Positions 24,057 to 31,860 of a DNA stretch of 37,136 bases are shown here, piece after piece. The stretch lies in contig DXIW01000038.1 of assembly GCA_019112625.1 (NCBI GenBank), positions 1 to 37,136 of the forward strand, given 5' to 3'. The translations under genes and the position numbers were made by a program. A model generated the notes under the pieces. The model was not told the origin of the DNA and did no database searches. It saw only the letters and a program-made list of their open reading frames with translations. The stretch is from Candidatus Acutalibacter stercorigallinarum. GTDB lineage: Bacteria > Bacillota > Clostridia > Oscillospirales > Acutalibacteraceae. Numbering within the stretch: the stretch's first letter is position 1; each line of letters begins with the position of its first letter.

Positions 24057-25067
24057 ATGAAGCGTGATATGAAAACCTGGCTGGAGGAGCTGAAGGCCGC
24101 CCCGGTGAAAAAAGCCATGCCGGTGCTGTCCTTCCCCGCCATCCAGCTCATGGGCGTGAGCGTAAAAGAGCTCATCTCCGACAGCGATCTCCAGGCCAAG
24201 GGCATGGCCCTGGTGGCCCAGCGGGTGGATTCCGCCGCCAGCGTCAGCCTCATGGACCTGTCCGTGGAGGCCGAGTGCTTCGGCGCCCAGATCCGCGTCT
24301 CCGATGAGGAGGTCCCCACGGTGGTGGGCCAGGTGGTCTCCACCGAGGAGGAAGCAGAGGCCTTGGCCATCCCGGAGGTGGGCGCCTGCCGCACCGGGCT
24401 CTACATCGACGCCATCAAAAAGGCCGCCGGGCTCATCACCGACCGCCCCGTGTTCGCCGGGGTCATCGGCCCCTTCTCCCTGGCCGCCCGCCTGCTGGAC
24501 GTCACCGAGGTGATGATCGACTGCTACGAGGAGCCCGACATGGTCCACATCGTGCTGGACAAGGTCACCCAGTTCCTCTGCGCCTACTGCCAGGCCTATA
24601 AGGAGGCCGGGGCCAACGGCGTGGTGCTGGCCGAGCCCGTGGCCGGGCTCCTGTCCCCCGCCCTGGCGGAGGAATTTTCCGGCCCCTACGTCAAGCGTAT
24701 CGTGGACGCGGTCCAGGACGATTCGTTCCTGGTCATTTACCACAACTGCGGGGGCAGCACCATCCAGCAGATCGACTCCATCCTGGCCACCGGCTCCGCC
24801 GCCTACCACTTCGGCAACGCCATCGACATGGCCGAGATGATGACCCACATCCCCGCCGGCACCGTGGCCATGGGCAACGTGGACCCCGCCGGGGAATTCC
24901 GCAACGGCACCCCCGAGTCCATCCGGGCCGCCACCCTGGCGGTGATGGATGCCTGCTGCAAGTACCCCAACTTCATCATTTCCTCCGGCTGCGACATCCC
25001 GCCCCTCTCCCGCTGGGAGAACATCGACGCCTTCTTCGCCGCGGTGCGGGAATACTACAGCCGTTAA
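24057..25067 (+). CDS. MtaA/CmuA family (UroD-fold) corrinoid methyltransferase
   Basis: This 336-residue UroD-fold protein is closest to the MtaA/CmuA branch, which moves methyl groups between a corrinoid protein and an acceptor thiol or cofactor. The full zinc site of that branch is visible: His229 and Cys231 (YHNCGG) and Cys312 (SSGCDIPP). The family segments FAGVIGPFSLAARL and MGNVDPAGEF are present. It follows the corrinoid gene by 16 bp with GGGAGGG before the ATG, so the two products probably work together. In methanogens the acceptor is coenzyme M. That is unlikely in a Clostridium, so the acceptor (tetrahydrofolate or another thiol) is open. Confidence 0.88.
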   Translation: MKRDMKTWLEELKAAPVKKAMPVLSFPAIQLMGVSVKELISDSDLQAKGMALVAQRVDSAASVSLMDLSVEAECFGAQIRVSDEEVPTVVGQVVSTEEEAEALAIPEVGACRTGLYIDAIKKAAGLITDRPVFAGVIGPFSLAARLLDVTEVMIDCYEEPDMVHIVLDKVTQFLCAYCQAYKEAGANGVVLAEPVAGLLSPALAEEFSGPYVKRIVDAVQDDSFLVIYHNCGGSTIQQIDSILATGSAAYHFGNAIDMAEMMTHIPAGTVAMGNVDPAGEFRNGTPESIRAATLAVMDACCKYPNFIISSGCDIPPLSRWENIDAFFAAVREYYSR

Positions 25068-25079
25068 CGGGGTGATTTT

Positions 25080-25643
25080 ATGAGGATGCAACCACAAGAA
25101 CTGACCGCCCGCATCGTGGAGATGGGCGCCTATAAGGCCGCCCTGCTGGACGTGTCCCTCATCCACTTCGACCGGAAATTCCGGGAGCTCTGTGAGTCCA
25201 ACGCCTGCGGCAACTACGGCGCCTGCTGGACCTGCCCTCCCGACGCCGGCGACATCGACACCCTCATCGCCAGAGCCAAAACCTACCAGAAGGCCCTGGT
25301 CTACCAGACCGTGGGCCAGCTGGAGGACAGCTTCGACATCGAGGGCATGCTGGAGGCCGGCAAGCTCCACAACGACCTGGCCCAGGCCATCTCCCGCTGG
25401 GCAAAAGAGGCCGGGGCCTTCGGGGAGGACTGGCTGCACCTGGGGGCCGGCGGCTGCCGGCTGTGCCCGGTGTGCGCCAAGCGCACGAACGAGCCCTGCC
25501 GCCACCCCCAGGACGCCATGGCCTCCCTGGAGACCTACGGCGTGGCCGTGTCCGAGCTGGCCGCCTCCTGCGGCATGAAGTACATCAACGGGCAGAACAC
25601 CGTCACCTACTTCGGGGCGGTGCTGTTCCAGGATGCGGAATAA
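25080..25643 (+). CDS. DUF2284 cysteine-rich metal-binding protein
   Basis: This 187-residue soluble protein matches the DUF2284 pattern. Two cysteine groups are seen: CESNACGNYGACWTCPP (about residues 38-54) and GGCRLCPVCAKR followed by EPCRHP (about 124-142). These probably hold Fe-S clusters or zinc. Related genes often lie near corrinoid methyltransferases, but their role is not established. Electron transfer to the corrinoid activase is one possibility. The gene lies 12 bp after the MtaA-like gene and only 13 bp before the activase start. The ribosome site is weak (GGGGTGA). Confidence 0.82.
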   Translation: MRMQPQELTARIVEMGAYKAALLDVSLIHFDRKFRELCESNACGNYGACWTCPPDAGDIDTLIARAKTYQKALVYQTVGQLEDSFDIEGMLEAGKLHNDLAQAISRWAKEAGAFGEDWLHLGAGGCRLCPVCAKRTNEPCRHPQDAMASLETYGVAVSELAASCGMKYINGQNTVTYFGAVLFQDAE

Positions 25644-25656
25644 GGAGGGGAGCGCC

Positions 25657-27150
25657 TTGGCCCAGATCACCATCGGCGGTGAGAGCTTCCCCGTCCCGGA
25701 GGGTACCTTGCTCAGCGATGCCCTGCTGCCCCGCCACACCCTGGAGACCCCCTGCGGCGGCCAGGGCCGCTGCGGCAAATGCCGGGTACAGGTGTCGGGT
25801 GCCGTAAGCCCACCTTCCCCGGCGGAAATTGCCCGCCTCACCCCCCAGGAGCTCTCCCAGGGGGTGCGCCTGGCCTGCTGCACCAAAGTGCTGGGCGACT
25901 GCACCGTCGGGCTCTTCCACTCCGGCGAGAGCCAGATCCGCCTCACCGGGAAAATGCCCAAATTCGACCTGGCCCCCGCCTTTTCCCACTACGGCGTGGC
26001 CCTGGACATCGGCACCACCACCCTGGCCGCCCTCCTCTTCGACCGGCAGGGCATCCAGCTGGCCCAGGCCAGCTGCCCCAACCCCCAGGGGGCCTGGGGC
26101 GCCGATGTGATCTCCCGCATCCAGGCGGCCCTCCAGGGCAAGGGGGAGGAGCTGGCCGCCGCGGTGCGGGGGGCCCTCTCCCAGCTCATCGAAGACATGG
26201 CCGCCCAGGCCGCCATCTCTCCAGGGGAGATCGACGGCGTCACCATCACCGGCAACACGGTGATGCTCTACCTGCTTACCACCACCGACCCGGACTGCCT
26301 CTCCCACGCGCCTTTCCAGGCCACCCGCCTCTTTGGGGAGACGATTCCCGCCCCGGACCTGGACCTGCCCTGCCTGGGCGCCCAGGTCTACCTGCCCCGG
26401 TGCATGTCCGCCTTTGTAGGGGCCGATATCACCACCGCCCTGCTGGCCAGCTCCATCTGCCAAAAGCCGGGCACCCGGCTGCTCACCGACATCGGCACCA
26501 ACGGAGAGATCGCCCTGTGGCACAATGGCCAGCTGTCCTGCTGCTCCACCGCCGCGGGCCCCGCCTTCGAGGGCGCCGGCCTCTCCATGGGCATGCCCGG
26601 CAAGACCGGCGCCATCGACCATGTAACGGTGGAAAACGGCGCCCTCCGGGCCCACGTGCTGGGGGGCGGTACGCCCCAGGGCGTCTGCGGCAGCGGCGTC
26701 ATCGACGGCTTGGCCTGCCTCCTGGAGCTGGACCTCCTGGACGAAACCGGCCTGCTGGAGGAGGACCCCGCCGTACTGCAAGCGCCGGTGTCCCTCTCCC
26801 AAAAGGACGTGCGCATGGTGCAGCTGGCAAAAAGCGCCGTGTGCTCCGGCCTCACCACCCTGCTGCGCACCGCGGGCGTCCCCGCCGGCGAAGTGGAGGA
26901 GCTGGCCGTGGCCGGGGGCTTCGGCAGCTATTTGAACGTGGCCAGCGCCGGGAAGATCGGCCTGCTGCCCCAGGAGCTGGTGCCCAAGGTGCAGGTGCTG
27001 GGCAACGCCGCCCTCAGCGGCGCGGCCATGCTGCTCTTAAACGAGACCTTGCGCGCCGAGAGCCAACGCCTGGCGGAGTCCGCCCACACGGTGGACCTCT
27101 CCGCCAACCCGGTGTTTCTAGAGCTCTATACCGACAACATGTTTTTCTAG
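25657..27150 (+). CDS. Corrinoid activation protein, RamA/DUF4445 type, with [2Fe-2S] domain
   Basis: This 497-residue protein reactivates Co(II) corrinoid to Co(I) using ATP. The N-terminus is a plant-type ferredoxin domain with Cys33, Cys39, Cys42 and a Cys near 74 (CGGQGRCGKC). A linker is followed by an ASKHA-type ATPase domain: VALDIGTTTLAALL, ITGNTVMLYLL, TDIGTNGEIAL, and AVAGGFGSYLN near the end. I prefer the TTG start, 6 nt after AAGGAGGGG. The ATG at 25633, inside the end of the DUF2284 gene, lacks a ribosome site and would add 8 residues. Presence of this gene shows the system was built for repeated turnover. Confidence 0.9.
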   Translation: MAQITIGGESFPVPEGTLLSDALLPRHTLETPCGGQGRCGKCRVQVSGAVSPPSPAEIARLTPQELSQGVRLACCTKVLGDCTVGLFHSGESQIRLTGKMPKFDLAPAFSHYGVALDIGTTTLAALLFDRQGIQLAQASCPNPQGAWGADVISRIQAALQGKGEELAAAVRGALSQLIEDMAAQAAISPGEIDGVTITGNTVMLYLLTTTDPDCLSHAPFQATRLFGETIPAPDLDLPCLGAQVYLPRCMSAFVGADITTALLASSICQKPGTRLLTDIGTNGEIALWHNGQLSCCSTAAGPAFEGAGLSMGMPGKTGAIDHVTVENGALRAHVLGGGTPQGVCGSGVIDGLACLLELDLLDETGLLEEDPAVLQAPVSLSQKDVRMVQLAKSAVCSGLTTLLRTAGVPAGEVEELAVAGGFGSYLNVASAGKIGLLPQELVPKVQVLGNAALSGAAMLLLNETLRAESQRLAESAHTVDLSANPVFLELYTDNMFF

Positions 27151-27174
27151 CCCGTCCCGCCGGGGGCGGGCTAG
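27147..27174 (+). other. Intercistronic hairpin after the activase gene
   Basis: CTAGCCCG/CGGGCTAG arms overlap the TAG stop codon. There is no T tract, so it is more likely an mRNA processing or stability element than a terminator. Confidence 0.5.
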
Positions 27175-27224
27175 CGCCCTGACAGAGAACCCACACTTCC
27201 CATCCGAAAAAAAGGAGTCCGCCT

Positions 27225-28283
27225 ATGACCAGCAAAGAACGCTTTTCCCGGATGTTCCAGCACAAAGAGGCCGACCGGGTCCCCATCTTCGACAGCCCTT
27301 GGGCGGGCACCATCGCCCGCTGGGAGCGGGAGGGCATGCCCAAAGGCATGGACTGGCGGGACTATTTCGACACCGATAAAGTCTCCACCATCTCTGTGGA
27401 CATCACCCCCCGCTACGAGGAAAAGGTGCTGGAGGAGACCGAGGACTACCGCATCGTCACCAGCGAGTGGGGCGTGACCATGAAGCAGTTCAAAGAGCAG
27501 GACTCCACCCCGGAGTTTCTCGACTTCACCGTCACCACCCCCGAGGCCTGGGAAAAGGCCAAGGCCCGGATGACCGTCTCCAAGGACCGTATCGACTGGA
27601 AGCGCCTGGAGCAGGACTACGCCAAATGGCAGCAGGAGGGCCACTGGATCGAGGGCATGTTCTGGTTCGGCTTCGACGTGACCCACTCCTGGACCGTGGG
27701 CACCGAGACCATGCTCATCGCCATGATCGAGGAGCCCGAGTGGGTGGAGGACATGTTCGACACGTATCTCGACCGGAGCATCCAGCATTTCAATATGATC
27801 TGGGACGCCGGCTACCACTTCGACTCCATCTTCTGGTACGACGACATGGGCTACAAGAACACCCCCTTCTTCTCCAACGAGATGTACCGCAGCCTGCTGC
27901 AAAAGTACCACAAAAAGGCGGTGGCCTGGGCCCACGACCACGGCATCTACGCCCGGCTCCACTCCTGCGGCGACATCATGCCCCTGCTGCCCGACATCAT
28001 GGACACCGGCATCGACGCGTTAAACCCCATCGAGATCAAAGCCGGCATGGACGTGTTCAAAATCAAACAGGACTACGGCGACCGGCTGGTGCTCCACGGG
28101 GGCATCAACGCGGTGCTGTGGGACGACAAGGAGGCTATCGTCGAGGCCATCCGCCAGGCCGTCCCCGTCCTCAAGGAGAACGGCGGCTACATCTTCGCCT
28201 CCGACCACTCCATCCCCAACTCCGTCAGTCTGGAGAATATGCAAAGCATCATCAACACAGTAAAAGAGGTCGGCAAATATTAA
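27225..28283 (+). CDS. UroD-fold methyltransferase, candidate substrate demethylase 1
   Basis: This 352-residue UroD-fold protein begins MTSKERFSRMFQHKEADRVP, the usual opening of non-heme UroD-family methyltransferases. It keeps the first two metal ligands, His246 and Cys248 (LHSCGD). At the place of the third, Cys in MtaA, it has SDHSIPNS (Asp327, His328). Known O-demethylase methyltransferase I enzymes of acetogens (such as MtvB) also belong to the UroD family, so this may remove a methyl from a methoxylated substrate. The ATG has AAAGGAG 7 nt upstream, 74 bp after the activase gene. It is not a heme-pathway HemE; the context is methyl transfer. Confidence 0.85.
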   Translation: MTSKERFSRMFQHKEADRVPIFDSPWAGTIARWEREGMPKGMDWRDYFDTDKVSTISVDITPRYEEKVLEETEDYRIVTSEWGVTMKQFKEQDSTPEFLDFTVTTPEAWEKAKARMTVSKDRIDWKRLEQDYAKWQQEGHWIEGMFWFGFDVTHSWTVGTETMLIAMIEEPEWVEDMFDTYLDRSIQHFNMIWDAGYHFDSIFWYDDMGYKNTPFFSNEMYRSLLQKYHKKAVAWAHDHGIYARLHSCGDIMPLLPDIMDTGIDALNPIEIKAGMDVFKIKQDYGDRLVLHGGINAVLWDDKEAIVEAIRQAVPVLKENGGYIFASDHSIPNSVSLENMQSIINTVKEVGKY

Positions 28284-28288
28284 GGACC

Positions 28289-28322
28289 GCCGCGCAGCGC
28301 CCTTTTCCCTGCCCTGCGCGGC
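28289..28322 (+). other. Intercistronic hairpin between the two UroD-fold genes
   Basis: A perfect 9-bp stem, GCCGCGCAG/CTGCGCGGC, with a 16-nt loop and no T tract. It is a likely stability or processing element within the operon. Confidence 0.5.
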
Positions 28323-28356
28323 CTTCCCTTGCCCCTCGCCAAAAAGGAGCATCCCT

Positions 28357-29337
28357 ATGACGAACCGAGAGAGATTTATCAAGACCCTGCGCTGCGAGCC
28401 CATCGGCGGCCAGGTGCCCACCTTCGAGCTGGTGTTCTTCCTCACCATGGAGGCCTTCGGCAAGGTGCACCCCAACCACCGGGTCTACTCCCAGTGGAAC
28501 CAGATGAGCGAAAACGAGCGCAAACTGCAAATCGCCGACATGGCCGACATCTACATCCAGACCGCCCAGCGCTACGGCCACAGCGCCATCTTCATCCACC
28601 CCAACCCCTGGGACGCGGAGAACACCCAGCGCCTTTTGGAGGAAATCCGCAAAAAAAGCGGCGACGAGTACTACCTGATGATGGACCGCGACCCCACCTG
28701 GGCCATCCCCGACGGCGACCACATGATGGAGTTCTCCACCATGATGTACGAGGAGCCGGAAAAGCTCCAGGACATGTCCGCCCGCCGGCTGGAGAGCTCC
28801 CTGGAGCTGGCCCGCAAGCTGGACGACTGGGGCCACCTGCTGGACGGCTTCTGCTTCTGCTCCGACTACTGCTTCAACGTCAACCCCTTCTTCAGCCCCG
28901 ACCAGTTCGAGGAGCTCATCGTCCCCACCCTCAAGGCCGTCATCAGCGGCTGCCACGACCTGGGCTACTACGTCATCAAGCACACCGACGGCAACATCAT
29001 GCCCATCCTGCCCCTCATGGCCTCCTGCAAGCCCGACGCCTTCCACTCCCTGGACCCCCAGGGCGGCGTGTCCATCCCCGAGGTGCGCAAGGTCATCGGC
29101 GACGACATCTGCCTCATCGGCAACGTCAACTGCGGCCTGCTCCAGACCGGCACCGACGAGGAGTGCCGCAAAGACGTGCTCCGCTCCCTGCGCCAGGGCA
29201 TGGAGAGGGGCCGGGGCTACGTGTTCGCCACCTCCAACTGCGCCTACACCGGCATGCCCCTGGAGCGTTACGAGACCATGATCGGCCTCTGGCGCCAGTA
29301 CGGCAACTACGACCTGGGCCTCCCTCCCCAGGAATAA
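28357..29337 (+). CDS. UroD-fold protein with altered metal site, candidate substrate demethylase 2
   Basis: This 326-residue UroD-fold protein begins MTNRERFIKTLRCEPIGGQVP. Where relatives have His-x-Cys-Gly it has HTDGN (His209, Asp211). Cys295 (TSNCAYTGMP) stands near the third ligand site, and there are extra cysteines around 166-172 (FCFCSDYC). It therefore keeps His and one Cys but replaces the middle Cys by Asp. It differs strongly from the gene before it, so the two probably have separate substrates or one has a non-zinc role. The ATG has AAAAAGGAG 7 nt upstream. It is the last gene of the operon, followed by a strong terminator. Confidence 0.82.
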   Translation: MTNRERFIKTLRCEPIGGQVPTFELVFFLTMEAFGKVHPNHRVYSQWNQMSENERKLQIADMADIYIQTAQRYGHSAIFIHPNPWDAENTQRLLEEIRKKSGDEYYLMMDRDPTWAIPDGDHMMEFSTMMYEEPEKLQDMSARRLESSLELARKLDDWGHLLDGFCFCSDYCFNVNPFFSPDQFEELIVPTLKAVISGCHDLGYYVIKHTDGNIMPILPLMASCKPDAFHSLDPQGGVSIPEVRKVIGDDICLIGNVNCGLLQTGTDEECRKDVLRSLRQGMERGRGYVFATSNCAYTGMPLERYETMIGLWRQYGNYDLGLPPQE

Positions 29338-29350
29338 CCCAGAACAAAAA

Positions 29351-29392
29351 GGATTACCTCCCCGCCGGTCCCCCGGCAGGGAGGTAATTTTT
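29351..29392 (+). terminator. Terminator of the corrinoid operon
   Basis: The stem ATTACCTCCC/GGGAGGTAAT contains an inner stem (GCCGG/CCGGC) and is followed by TTTTT. It begins 13 bp after the last stop codon of the operon. Confidence 0.9.
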
Positions 29393-29702
29393 ACGCTCTC
29401 AGTTTTGGCCGCCCGGCCCAGTCCCCAAATGCCCTGCCGCTGACCCACTGCTGGATTGCAGTAGGAATCCTGCGGGCATGGCCCTTTCCCTCGGCCACAC
29501 GGATTATCCCCCCCCCGGGGCAATCTGCTGTCGAACATAGAAACACCGCCTTTTTAGCGACGCCGGGCACAGCGGCCTCCCCTCTCCCTGGTAAAATTGC
29601 CAAATATATGCGCAAAAGCATACAACATCCCACCCACAAAATCACTGGGAAAGCCGAAAAAAATTCTCTTTGCCAACAGACCGGTACAGTCGGGAAAAAC
29701 TG
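29393..29702. other. Intergenic stretch without a gene
   Basis: This stretch marks a drop in GC content from the methyltransferase operon toward the AT-rich gene that follows. I see no coding frame with a ribosome site, no repeat of the window-wide family and no RNA gene. Confidence 0.5.
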
Positions 29703-29731
29703 TTGTGCCAGGAAAGTGGGAGTGATATAAT
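29703..29731 (+). promoter_or_regulatory. Predicted sigma-A promoter of the AT-rich methyltransferase gene
   Basis: TTGTGC (29703-29708), a 17-bp spacer and a perfect TATAAT (29726-29731), 42 bp before the start codon. Confidence 0.7.
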
Positions 29732-29773
29732 GGTGGAAAAGCCTTGCGATTTTGAGCCAGGGAGGGATACAGA

Positions 29774-30721
29774 ATGGATGAAAGCATGATTCGAGATTAT
29801 AGCCGAAAGATATCGGAACGAATGTGGAATTTGCCTGACAAAGGTGAACTGGAAAGCCACCGTGAGGAAACTTACATCGATGATATCATCCAGAAAAGCC
29901 ATCTGGAGAAAAAGCTTTTAGAAAATTTAGCGGGGATAAACACCGTATTTGATGGCGGCGCAGGGTGTGGACGCTTTTCCATTCTTCTTGCAAAGCACGG
30001 CTGCAGGGTCACGCATTTTGATATCTCTCAACCAATGATAGAAAAAGCGAAAGAACTGGCCCAACAGGCTGGCGTTCTCGACAAAATTGATTTTGTAAAA
30101 GGCGCATTGGAGGATCTAAGCGATTATGCCGACCGCTCTTTTGACATGGTGATCTCTTTCGATTCCCCGGTCTCTTATACCTATCCCGATCAAGAGGCCG
30201 TGATAGGTGAGCTTGTGAGGATCGCGAAAAAGCGTATCCTCCTAAGCGTAACAAGCCGCCTGGGCAGTTTACCTTATCTTGCAAATCCCATACAAAAAAA
30301 TCAATTTATATTAGACACAAGCTCGAAAGACCCCTTTGTCCAATGGCTGATATCCCATAAGCAAAACGCCATAGACGCTTTTCATTTCGAGAAAGACCCT
30401 GCGGAAAAATTAATGACAGACGGGCTTATGGGCGGGGAAGAGGAGATTGCCGAATACAAAAAAGGCGGTGCGCCATGGTGTATCACATACACCTTTCTGC
30501 CGGATGAATTAGAGGGCATCCTCCGCGGTCTTGGCGTGAAAAATATTGAGATGGCAGGGCCCGGGGCATATGCGAGAACGGTTCCAAACGAGCTGCTGCT
30601 AAAAATAATAAACGACCCAAAGCAGCGCTCTGATTTTTTAGATTTCTGTTATCATTACGACTCCAACCCCTATGTCTGCGGCATGGGAAAAGATAACTTG
30701 TTGATAAAAGGCGATTTATAA
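29774..30721 (+). CDS. Class I SAM-dependent methyltransferase, AT-rich, probably acquired
   Basis: This 315-residue soluble methyltransferase has SAM motif I VFDGGAGCG (58-66), the strand 2 acidic residue in THFDISQPMIEKAKE, and SFDMVISFDSPVSYTYP after strand 4. The C-terminal third (FHFEKDPAEKLM to NPYVCGMG) is not recognised and probably holds substrate specificity. The ATG has GGGAGGG 7 nt upstream. Its base and codon use are clearly more AT-rich than every neighbour (many AAA, ATA and TTA codons). It has its own promoter and a perfect terminator, consistent with horizontal transfer. The substrate is unknown. Resistance or natural product methylation are possible, but nothing in the sequence decides. 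Confidence 0.85.
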   Translation: MDESMIRDYSRKISERMWNLPDKGELESHREETYIDDIIQKSHLEKKLLENLAGINTVFDGGAGCGRFSILLAKHGCRVTHFDISQPMIEKAKELAQQAGVLDKIDFVKGALEDLSDYADRSFDMVISFDSPVSYTYPDQEAVIGELVRIAKKRILLSVTSRLGSLPYLANPIQKNQFILDTSSKDPFVQWLISHKQNAIDAFHFEKDPAEKLMTDGLMGGEEEIAEYKKGGAPWCITYTFLPDELEGILRGLGVKNIEMAGPGAYARTVPNELLLKIINDPKQRSDFLDFCYHYDSNPYVCGMGKDNLLIKGDL

Positions 30722-30800
30722 AAATTGTGAGACAAATAGCGCGGAGCGGAAGCGCTGTAAAAACAATACCTCCCAGTCCGGTGGCGTCTCTATCATGTAG

Positions 30801-30843
30801 AAAAGCCTGACGAAAAGCGTTCGCTTTTCGTCAGGCTTTCTCT
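30801..30843. terminator. Bidirectional terminator between the methyltransferase gene and oppF
   Basis: A perfect 18-bp inverted repeat (30802-30819 with 30822-30839) with A and T runs at its ends. It can serve both the + strand methyltransferase and the - strand opp operon. Confidence 0.9.
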
Positions 30844-30885
30844 AAAGTCCATGGCAGTGCCCTACAACAACTTCTTATAGGCCTT

Positions 30886-31860
30886 TTATTTCTGAGGCTC
30901 CACCAAATGACAGGCCACAAAGTGCCCGGGAGTGATCTCCTTCAGCTGGGGCTTGCTCTCCTTGCACTTGTCGCAGGCCTTGGGGCACCGGCCCGCGAAG
31001 TTGCACCCCTTGGGGGTGTTGATGGGGCTGGGCACGTCGCCGGAGATGATGATCCGGTGCTTCTGGGCCTCCGCGCTGGGGTCCGGGATGGGCACCGCGG
31101 ACAGCAGCGCCTGAGAGTAGGGGTGCAGGGTGTTCCTGTACAGCTCGTCACTGCTTGCCAGCTCCACCACGTTCCCCAGGTACATCACGGCGATGCGGTC
31201 CGAGATATACTTCACAATGTTCAGGTCGTGGGCGATGAACAGGTAGGTCAGGCCCAGCTTCTCCTGCAAATCGTGGAGCAGGTTGATCACCTGGGACTGG
31301 ATGGACACGTCCAAAGCGGAAATGGGCTCGTCGCACACGATGAACTCCGGCTCGATGGCCAGCGCCCGGGCGATGCCGATGCGCTGCCGCTGGCCGCCGG
31401 AAAACTCGTGGGGGAAGCGGTTGGCGTGCTCCCGGTTCAGCCCCACCATCTCCAGCAGCTCATACACCCGCTCCTTGCGGCGCTTGTCGTCGTACATGTT
31501 GTGGATGACCATGCCCTCCTCGATGATGGAGGACACCGTCATACGGGGGTCCAGCGAGGCATAGGGGTCCTGGAAAATGATCTGGGCCACCTTGGCGTAG
31601 CGGAACCGGTCCGCCCGCTTGTGCAGGTCCACCGGCTTGCCCTTAAAGGTCAGCTTGCCGGAGGTGGGGCCGTAAATGCCCATGGCCACCCGGCCCAGGG
31701 TAGACTTGCCGCAGCCAGACTCCCCCACCAGGCCCATGGTCTCGCCCTTGTGGATGTCAAAGGACACGTGATCCACGGCCTTCAGCACGCCGCCGGAGAC
31801 CTTGAAGTATTTGCAGATGTCCTCCAAAGAGAGGAGCACTTCGCTGTTTTTAGTCGACAT
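30886..31860 (-). CDS. oppF: Oligopeptide ABC transporter ATP-binding protein
   Basis: This 324-residue ATPase has Walker A GESGCGKST, signature FSGGQRQRIGIARAL, Walker B FIVCDEPISALD and the C-terminal oligopeptide-transporter extension with clustered cysteines (CNFAGRCPKACDKC), where relatives hold an Fe-S cluster. It pairs with OppD to drive peptide uptake. It is the last gene of oppABCDF, overlaps oppD by 11 bp and is followed by a strong terminator. Length is normal for OppF/DppF. Confidence 0.93.
   Translation of the reverse strand: MSTKNSEVLLSLEDICKYFKVSGGVLKAVDHVSFDIHKGETMGLVGESGCGKSTLGRVAMGIYGPTSGKLTFKGKPVDLHKRADRFRYAKVAQIIFQDPYASLDPRMTVSSIIEEGMVIHNMYDDKRRKERVYELLEMVGLNREHANRFPHEFSGGQRQRIGIARALAIEPEFIVCDEPISALDVSIQSQVINLLHDLQEKLGLTYLFIAHDLNIVKYISDRIAVMYLGNVVELASSDELYRNTLHPYSQALLSAVPIPDPSAEAQKHRIIISGDVPSPINTPKGCNFAGRCPKACDKCKESKPQLKEITPGHFVACHLVEPQK

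Noticed and set aside
25633..25656. ATG start of the corrinoid activase inside the DUF2284 gene
   Set aside because: No ribosome site precedes it, whereas AAGGAGGGG is correctly placed before the TTG at 25657.
24057..29337. UroD-fold genes as heme biosynthesis hemE
   Set aside because: They lie with a corrinoid protein and a corrinoid activase, carry methyltransferase-type metal motifs, and no other heme gene is present.
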